From: Cervus elaphus
Taxonomy: Eukaryota > Chordata > Mammalia > Artiodactyla > Cervidae
DNA: 64,000 nucleotides
NCBI RefSeq assembly: GCF_910594005.1
Contig: NC_057815.1
Span: 63,068,052-63,132,051, forward strand
Reading direction: 5' to 3'
The position numbers were made by a program, and so were the translations under genes. Of the stretch, positions 57,271 through 64,000 are shown in pieces. Each line of letters starts with the position of its first letter. Position 1 is the stretch's first letter. Below the pieces are notes generated by a model that worked only from the letters and a program-made list of their open reading frames with translations, was not told the DNA's origin and did not search any database.

Positions 57271-57388
57271 GAAGATGAAGGAGATGGAGGAGAAAATGAG
57301 ATAGAAGGAGAAGGAGAGGGCTACAGGAGGAAAAAGAAGAAAGGGAAGAAGAAAGGGAAGGGAAAGAAAAACAAGAAAACAAAACAAG
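57271..57388. repeat. Homopurine (GA-rich) tract
   Basis: About 118 bp almost free of pyrimidines on the plus strand, built of gaagga, gaaaag and gggaag units. It can in principle form triplex DNA. Confidence 0.9.
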
Positions 57389-57591
57389 TGCAGGAAATAA
57401 TTGGTGACATTAATGCCTGAATGGGGCTGGAGTAGAGAGAAGGGTTACAGTAGCTTGTTGGTCTAGGAGCCTAAGAAGTTTTCCTTTCCCTTAGAGACAC
57501 CTCAGACTCAGTAAGATAGGAGTTGTGAAAATTTGGTTTCAGAAAGAGCCCTTCTGGGGCTAGAATTAGCAAAGGTTGAAAGGGGCTTGGG

Positions 57592-57803
57592 GCTTCCCAT
57601 GTGGCACTAGAGGTAAAAGAACCCGCCTGCCAATGTAGGGGACTTAAGAGATATGGGTTCTATCTCTGGGTCGGGAAAATCCCCTGGAGAAGGGCATGGC
57701 AACTCACTCCATTATTCTTGCCTGGAGAATCCCATGGACAGAGGAGCCTGGCAGGCTACAGTCCAAAGGGTCTCACAGAGTCAGAGACAACTAAAGAGAC
57801 AGC
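57592..57803 (+). repeat. Bov-tA-type SINE
   Basis: Plus-orientation copy with the 'cttcccatgtggcactagagg' head variant. Confidence 0.92.
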
Positions 57804-58357
57804 AAAGCCCAGCACAGTATGTAAAGGGACTCGGGAGAGGAGCGATCACTAATGGCCCTCACTAGACCATAGAACACAAACGATCCTAGTTTCTCACAGT
57901 TCTTCATAGTGGATGATCTTGGTGATGGGTGGGATCTAACCATAGTCATCACTGCTTCCATTTAAGCCTTGCTTAGTTTCTAAATCTCAAATCTATCCCA
58001 TTTCATATATGTGCAGATTTTTTATTCAAGAGACATGCTATGCCATAGATTCAGTACCCAGTGTCTGAAATATTGAAGATAATATGACTAGGAAAAAAAT
58101 TAGTCATTAATCTTTTAGAATTCAAAGTCACCAAGTGAAGGATTTCCCACTTTTAGGATGCAGAATTCTAAGCCCTATACCTAGAATAATCCCATATGAA
58201 TCAACTCTAGATAGAAATATAAATATTATTTTATGTATCATAACATTTGAACAAAGTTTGAAAATTATTACTTGACTTCAGCCTTGAGTAATATCCATGA
58301 GATATGGACCAATGAGTTATGGTAGTGCAGTAGAGAGAAGAAAGATTAGCAAGCACT
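57804..58357. other. Intergenic DNA, possible HS1 neighbourhood
   Basis: By spacing from HS2, HS1 would be expected between about 57.8 and 59 kb. I see no diagnostic motif cluster here, so no site is called. Confidence 0.3.
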
Positions 58358-58368
58358 GGCTCCAATGA

Positions 58369-58535
58369 ATGCTTCCCTGGTGGCTCAAATGGTAAAGAAT
58401 CTGCCTGCAATGCAGGGGACCCAGGTTCTATTTCTGGGTTGGGAAGATCCCCTGGAGAAGGGAATGGCTACCCACTCCAGTATTCTTGCCTGGAGAATTA
58501 CATGGACAGAGGAGCTTAGAAGGCTATAGTCCATG
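58369..58535 (+). repeat. Bov-tA-type SINE with target duplication
   Basis: Plus-orientation, 3'-shortened copy flanked by exact ggctccaatga at 58358-58368 and 58536-58546. Confidence 0.93.
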
Positions 58536-58549
58536 GGCTCCAATGATAG

Positions 58550-59779
58550 TCTCATTCCTTCTAACTATTCAGAGTGGCTTTAGTTCATTGAATATATTAG
58601 GTAATAGTATTTAAATTGGACATAAAAATCCTGGAATTTCTCAAAAATTTAATCATAAAAGTAAATGAAGGCAATTTTGCATAATGTCAGAAAACATCAA
58701 TGAAGCCAAGAAAGTAAAGTTATAAAATGGGAAAATGAGAAGTTTATGATTTTCCTAGTTGCCAGATTCCAGCTCTTTACCTTCAAAGTTCATTATGTAG
58801 ACAAGTGTGTAATAACTCGCTGGTTATGGCTTTTCATTCTCTCTTCCTAGTGAAGATTCTTCTTGCTTAAATAACGTACACAGGCATCTCTGGCTATGCT
58901 TTAATCATAGTGCTCCCAGAGGTCCATCAGCTCATTGATGTCTGTGCTGTCAGCCACAAACATAAAAAAATCCCTGGGAGAATAGACCCAACTGGGGTTC
59001 AGATTCACCTTCAACCTTTGTGGGAGCTGATGCATAGGCCCTGTGCTTACAAGCAAGAATGTTGCCTTGCTAGTAGTTATGGTCTATTTTCTCATTCATT
59101 GCAATTATTAATATAATAGAAGATATTCATTGGCTTGCTCCCTGGCAGCCATTAGAATTTCCAACTACGAGTGGCACCCAATTTATTCTAGGATAATGCA
59201 ACACTTAATAGGAATTTTGATCCTATCTATTACTACTATAAAAAGATAAATTCAGATTATAATGAAAGCAGACTAATTTATAGTCTCTCTAATCAAGAAT
59301 ACTAAGCACTATTTTTTTGTGCCTTCAGTGGTTGAAAAACCCTGTTCATAAATTTCCAATTTTAAAATTGAAAATAAAAAAGAACACATTTGTAATGAAG
59401 AGTACCTTCTGAAGTATTTTTTTTTCTCAGCTAATACTATGAAAAAATATAGTGAAATCATCTATTTTTATCTATTAATAATTTATAATTTATATAATCC
59501 TCCATACTAATAGCACCTAAAGATAATACATTCTTTGACTTACAGCATTAGTATATATGTCATATTTAGCTAGAAAACTTAAATAAAATATTTTACTTTA
59601 CCTTGCTAAAAAGAGGCATCTTATATTTCTTAGCATCCTGCAAAGAGTTCACCAAAGTACAAATGCTAAAAAATTCCCTAAGAGGCAAGAGCTAGTCTTT
59701 ATCAAATTTTGAAATTTCTTTTAAAATGTCCTTTTTATTTAAATACCTTTAGAAATAACATTTTTATGTTAGATACACA
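58550..59779. other. AT-rich intergenic DNA upstream of epsilon-globin
   Basis: No gene or confident repeat recognised. Confidence 0.4.
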
Positions 59780-59897
59780 AGGTATCTGTTAGATATACAC
59801 TATGATACAAATTTTCACTGAGACTCAGGGAAGTACAGATACCCAGGCATAGAGATATTACAGAGGAATAGACATCTGTATGCTGAAAGTAGTTGAT
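59780..59897 (-). repeat. 118-bp inverted-repeat segment, copy B
   Basis: Reverse complement of 39023-39141, about 92% identical with one 1-base gap; no similarity beyond the ends. It sits 2.4-2.5 kb upstream of the epsilon cap site. Confidence 0.85.
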
Positions 59898-60297
59898 TCA
59901 TAAACCTTGTACTAAGCTACAGACATCTTGTCTTTCAACCCTATAACTTTTCTTAAAATCTTTTCCCACAACGTTTAGTACTAAGAAGGCAAGAGATGGG
60001 CCAGATCCCTGGAGGCAAGCCAATTCTGTTCTCCAAGGCTGTTTCTGGAGAAGGATGTACCTGAAGTAGGTATGAGGGAGAAGGAGGAGGCCCAACTCCA
60101 CATTCTGCGTTTAGGAGAGGACTGGTGTCCACACTCTGGAAGGAGCATGGCAGGTGCTCACACTGTCTGCTTCAGGTGGGATTTGTTTCCCAAACATTAA
60201 GTCCCCTACATATGCATAGGTTCAATTCTGAGAGTGTGTCCATAAGTCCGGTTTGTTCCTAGATCCAACAAAGTTAACCTAGGTACCCAAATAACAA

Positions 60298-60515
60298 GGC
60301 TTCCCTGATGTCTCAGGCAGTAAATAATCCACCTTCAATGCAGGAGATGCAAGAGACATGGGTTCAATCCCTGGGTTAGGAAGATCCCCTGGAGAAGGAA
60401 ATGGCAACCCATTCCAGTATTCTTGCCTGGAAAATCTCATGGATGGAGGAACCTGGCAGGTTACAGTCCATATCATCACAGAGTTGGACATGAATGAGTA
60501 TGCACTCAGTTAACT
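60298..60515 (+). repeat. Bov-tA-type SINE
   Basis: Plus-orientation copy ('ggcttccctgatgtctcagg' to 'gttggacatgaatgagtatg'). Confidence 0.92.
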
Positions 60516-60884
60516 AGCATAATCAACTAACATAAGCAGCTATATAGTACTGTACTGTAATATGTTTACAATACATTTTACACAAATAGATAAAAAACAA
60601 ATACAAAAAATAAAGAAAACATTTTAAATCTTAAAGTATACTATCTTGAAAACTATAGTAGTACAGTGCAGTAGCTGGCATACAGGGGCTGGCATTGAGT
60701 GAATAGGCAAGAGGAGTTACTGCCTGGAGGAGGGAGAAGAGGTGGGAGATGGTAGAGCTGAAGGATCATCAGCACTAGGAGATGGAGAACAAGCTGCAAT
60801 TCCACTCACACCTGAAATTGATGGAACACATGTTCACATCTTTGAAAGTTTGTAACTTGAAGGTTCATATATGGGGCTTACTGT

Positions 60885-60955
60885 GTAACTGAATCACTTT
60901 GCTGAACACCTGAAACTAACATAAAATTGCAAACCAAATATAGGAAAAAAATACT
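60885..60955 (+). repeat. L1 3' tail fragment
   Basis: 'aatcactttgctgaacacc', 'tgaaactaacataaaattgc' and an A-rich end match the artiodactyl L1 3' end. Confidence 0.65.
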
Positions 60956-62110
60956 CTTATTCACACAAGGGCTATTCCTCACTGAGTAGCCAGATATTTC
61001 TTGTTCTTTCATTGATCTTCTACTTCAGTGATACTATATCTGCTCTTTTGACCTAGAATTGTGTCATCCTAGGTTAGGTAGTCTAGTCCAGGGAGTCTTT
61101 TATTTTTCTTAAGGGGTAGGGGTGGAGCTAAGAAATACTTGTGAAGGTCACAGCCCAGTGAAACTGATCCACTAAAGGCTAACTTTTAATTTTACAATTA
61201 TAGACTGCTTCTCCTCCCTCATTCTTTACCATCATATCAACAGGACTCCAGTAAAATAACAGTGGATTGCAGCTGAAACAGTTGTAAGGGGCAGAATCTA
61301 TTTCATGATGATGTGTTCTTAGGGAAGTGTACAGACAACAGGGACATCAAAATACAAAACAAAGCAAGGACGCTAGAGAAATTTGAAGTCTCCATCACTG
61401 ATGGATTAGATAAACATTAAACATATTCCAACTCCTAGTGTCTCGTATCAATTCATCTATTCCTCAGTGTGATCACAAGTCATGGTTTTAAATAATTTCA
61501 GACTATTTAGCTGCCTCACTGGTATAAATAAGTAGAGAAAACCAGGAGGAACACTCAGGACAATGTCTCGAGTAGACAGCTTCCTCCCATGTTGTCACAG
61601 AGAAATGGACAGAGTTCCCTGGAAGCACAGGAGGAAGCTTATTCTACCTGTTCTCTCTATGAATATCCTTTGGATATTTTAATTTGGGATTGAGTTCTTA
61701 GTTCTACTGTAGATCCCTTGCATTTCCATTCAGCTTCATGAAGTAACCATATATGTGTTTTTTTGTTTGTTTGCTTTTTCTCCCTTGGAAAATTAAAATC
61801 CAGATCTTGGCTATAATCCACTCCTTAAGCGAGCAAGAACTGATTGATTTTCTTATCTACAATTTATTTTTTATCTTGAGTGTGTTTTTGTCACACTCTT
61901 ACCATCTCACCATCCTTAACCAATAATAAAATGGTTTCAATAGAACTCCTTCCTTGTCTGATGCTTAGCTACACTCCATGAATCATTCTGGGAGAAGAAG
62001 AATGGGAAAGATGGATGCCATCATGGAGGATGACATGGCAAGAGCTAACGGGAAAAATGGGGAATGAGTGGAAAATAGTGTTGAGCATGGAGGAGGACCT
62101 AACAAAAGAA
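60956..62110. other. Epsilon-globin 5' flank
   Basis: No gene or repeat recognised in this 1.1 kb. Confidence 0.4.
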
Positions 62111-62129
62111 GGATGCCTCAGGAACCAAC

Positions 62130-62302
62130 ACGTTATCACACACTCAATATACATCTTCCTTTCTGGCCATCAGCTGACCTGACTCCACCCCTGAGGGACA
62201 CAGCCTAACCTTGACCAATGGCTTCAAAGGACAAGGGGGAGCAAGAGGGCAGAAGTTCAGCAGTAAAGAATAAAAGGCCACAGCATCCAGCAGCAGCACT
62301 GA
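62130..62302 (+). promoter_or_regulatory. HBE1: Epsilon-globin promoter
   Basis: The elements are spaced as in mammalian epsilon-globin promoters. A GATA site (ttatca, 62133-62138) lies about 167 bp upstream of the cap. CACCC box CCACCCC (62185-62191) and a single CCAAT box (62215-62219, about -85) follow. The TATA-like AATAAAAGG (62269-62277) is about 30 bp before the cap. The probable cap A is at 62302 in 'ctgacttgcttctg'. GATA-1, KLF-type factors and NF-Y are the known binders. Confidence 0.9.
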
Positions 62303-62352
62303 CTTGCTTCTGATGCTTCTGTGGTCACCTGTAAGCTCCACGACTTGACATC

Positions 62353-63967
62353 ATGGTGCATTTTACTGCCGAGGAGAAGGCTGCTATCACTGGCCTGTGG
62401 GGCAAAGTCAATGTGGAAGAGGCTGGAGGCGAGGCTCTGGGCAGGTAGGAAGTGGACTTCATGGGGGAGGATGGTGAATATGAGCCTGGAAAATTGACCA
62501 GCAAATTCTTCAAAAATTTTCAAGTCTCTTATTTTCCATCTGCTGTGTTTCCATCTCATAGGCTCCTGGTTGTCTACCCCTGGACCCAGAGGTTTTTTGA
62601 CAGCTTTGGGAATCTGTCCTCTGCCTCTGCCATAATGGGAAACCCCAAGGTCAAGGCCCATGGCAAGAAGGTGCTGACCTCCTTTGGAGAAGCTATTAAG
62701 AATTTGGACAACCTCAAAGGTGCCTTTGCTAAGCTGAGTGAGTTGCACTGTGACAAGTTGCATGTGGATCCTGAGAACTTCAGGGTGAGTTCAGAAAGTG
62801 TTCATGTGTTCCCTTTGGCTTTTTACTTTGGAACAATAATGGAAGTTGAGTGCTTTATTGGAAAGACTAGCAAAGATCTCAGAAATTGTAGATCAAACTA
62901 AGTATTAGGAGGACCGACTTCCAGTGGGCATACCAAGACAACTTTAATTCAGGACTAGTGACATAAAAATCTTCAAGCAGTCTTACAGTGCATGCATGCT
63001 AAGTCTCTTTAGGTGTCAGATTCTTTGTGACCCCATGCCTGTAGCCCACCAGGCTCCTCTGTCCATGGGATTCTCCAGGAAAGAATACAGGAATGGGTTG
63101 CCATTTATTTTTCTAGGGGATCTTCCCAACCCAGGGATCAAACCTGTATCCCTTACATCTCCTGCATTGGCAAGCAGGTTCTTTATCACTAGTGCCACAA
63201 TGCTACAATGAGCAGCCTTAAGTTTACTTAAAAAATTTCAGGAACTTCTGTCAGAACTGGATGTATTTACCCCAGAGAATACCAAAGAATAGCATATTTT
63301 TTCAAGAAGAAATAAAATCTGGATTTTGATAGATGAAGTCTGATCTCAAGGAAAGAGAAATATTTTATGTGTTTCCTGATAATTGAAGTTTAGGAAGATT
63401 TTTGGGAGAAAAATTTTTGTTCAGATTGTCTGAAAGAAAATTAGACCAATTTCCTATTAAATTACCCATCAATATTGTGACTAAGTGGAGGCTTATAGTT
63501 GCATTGATTGGAGGCTTTACCAAACTCTTTCTAGGAACCCATGCATCCTTGAAATCCTATGAATATAAGAATTAGAGATAGGGAGAGAGGCAAATAAAAA
63601 TAGTGAAATAGGAGAAAGGCAGTGGATATAGGTAGACAAATATTGAATGGAGGGCTTATAGAATTTAAATTAAACTGAAGGACTAGCTCATCGGATTTTA
63701 TTATATAGATACAACCCACAGAGCAGTTTAAGATGTGGACTTCGGAGTGGGTGTAGGTACTAAGCCATTATTTTATGCAATTATTTAGGAAATTTATACT
63801 TGGCATACTTAATTGTTGTTCTGTTTCTCACCCAATAGCTCCTAGGCAACGTGATTGTGATTATTCTGGCTACTCACTTTGGCAGAGAATTCACCCCTGA
63901 CGTCCAGGCTGCCTGGCAGAAGCTGGTGTCTGGTGTTGCCACTGCTCTGGCCCACAAATACCACTGA
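62353..63967 (+). CDS. HBE1: Embryonic epsilon-globin, three exons
   Basis: Beta-like subunit of embryonic hemoglobin, made in primitive erythroid cells; it pairs with alpha-like chains and binds heme and oxygen. Coding exons: 62353-62444 (92 bp), 62562-62784 (223 bp) and 63839-63967 (129 bp), exactly the beta-globin family sizes, giving 147 codons. Donors are GTAGGA-type (62445) and GTGAGT (62785); acceptors are CATAG (62561) and CAATAG (63838). The protein starts MVHFTAEEKAAITGLWGKVN, the epsilon signature, with LLVVYPWTQRFFDSFG at the start of exon 2. The distal His is in VKAHGKKV, and the proximal His and Cys are in ELHCDKLH. It ends ALAHKYH. Intron 2 is 1054 bp and holds a SINE. The 3' UTR runs off the window. 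No defect is seen. Ruminants have several epsilon genes. Being first after the LCR, this should be epsilon-I, whose symbol differs among databases. Confidence 0.97.
62990..63200 (-). repeat. Bov-tA-type SINE in epsilon-globin intron 2
   Basis: Reverse-orientation copy ('gctaagtctctttaggtgtc' to 'tttatcactagtgccac'), antisense to the gene. It does not touch the splice sites. Confidence 0.92.
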
Positions 63968-64000
63968 ATCCTCTTTTCAATTCACCATTTTGTGTCCCCA

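Noticed and set aside
57804..59300. LCR site HS1
   Set aside because: Expected here by spacing from HS2, but I could not find a convincing MARE/GATA/CACCC cluster, so it is not called.
62257..62763. A 168-codon open frame antisense to epsilon-globin
   Set aside because: Shadow of the globin coding region on the opposite strand, with no motif or promoter of its own.
62452..62901. A 149-codon open frame on the plus strand starting in globin intron 1
   Set aside because: It is exon 2 of epsilon-globin read through from both introns. The true exon boundaries are set by consensus splice sites and family exon sizes.

Overview
The window is mammalian nuclear DNA from a ruminant (cattle, sheep, goat or a relative). 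It is packed with Bov-tA-type tRNA-derived SINEs, BovB (RTE) LINE fragments, older cetartiodactyl tRNA-type SINEs and 5'-truncated L1 copies. At the right edge is a complete three-exon embryonic epsilon-globin gene. Class I olfactory receptors, then an erythroid control region, then epsilon-globin is the known order at the 5' side of the mammalian beta-globin locus, so this is almost certainly that region, with the globin genes continuing off the right edge.

Layout. 1-10 kb: almost entirely repeats (old L1, LTR-like pieces including a probable solo LTR near 4 kb, an L2 split by an L1 tail, several SINEs). 10.2-11.1 kb: a badly decayed OR51B-like pseudogene. 12-23 kb: intergenic DNA with BovB, L1, L2 and SINE copies and one orphan exon-like ORF at 13.1 kb. 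24.0-24.9 kb: the only intact olfactory receptor, 311 codons, OR51B-like. 25.7-26.6 kb: a 5'-truncated L1 with a clear target duplication. 35.0-36.0 kb: a second OR51B-like copy, dead in its 5' half but open and about 93% identical to the intact gene in its 3' half. 36-44 kb: intergenic, with the longest BovB fragment (reverse-transcriptase YADD box visible).

44-62 kb is the beta-globin locus control region. A near-consensus CTCF motif at 44.09 kb fits HS5. A GATA cluster with an inverted GATA pair at 47.2-47.3 kb fits HS4. A MARE followed by GATA sites and a GT box at 50.15-50.36 kb fits HS3. The tandem NF-E2/AP-1 element at 53.75 kb is unmistakably HS2. HS1 was not recognised. The epsilon gene (62353-63967) has a TATA-like box, CCAAT box, CACCC box and an upstream GATA site at the expected spacings, and intact splice sites.

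These parts work together: the hypersensitive sites bind NF-E2, GATA-1 and KLF-type factors and activate epsilon-globin in embryonic erythroid cells. HS5/CTCF probably marks the border with the olfactory receptor domain. The most unexpected structural observation is a pair of inverted, about 92% identical 118-bp segments at 39.02 kb and 59.78 kb, either side of HS5-HS2. I found no sign of an undescribed protein system.
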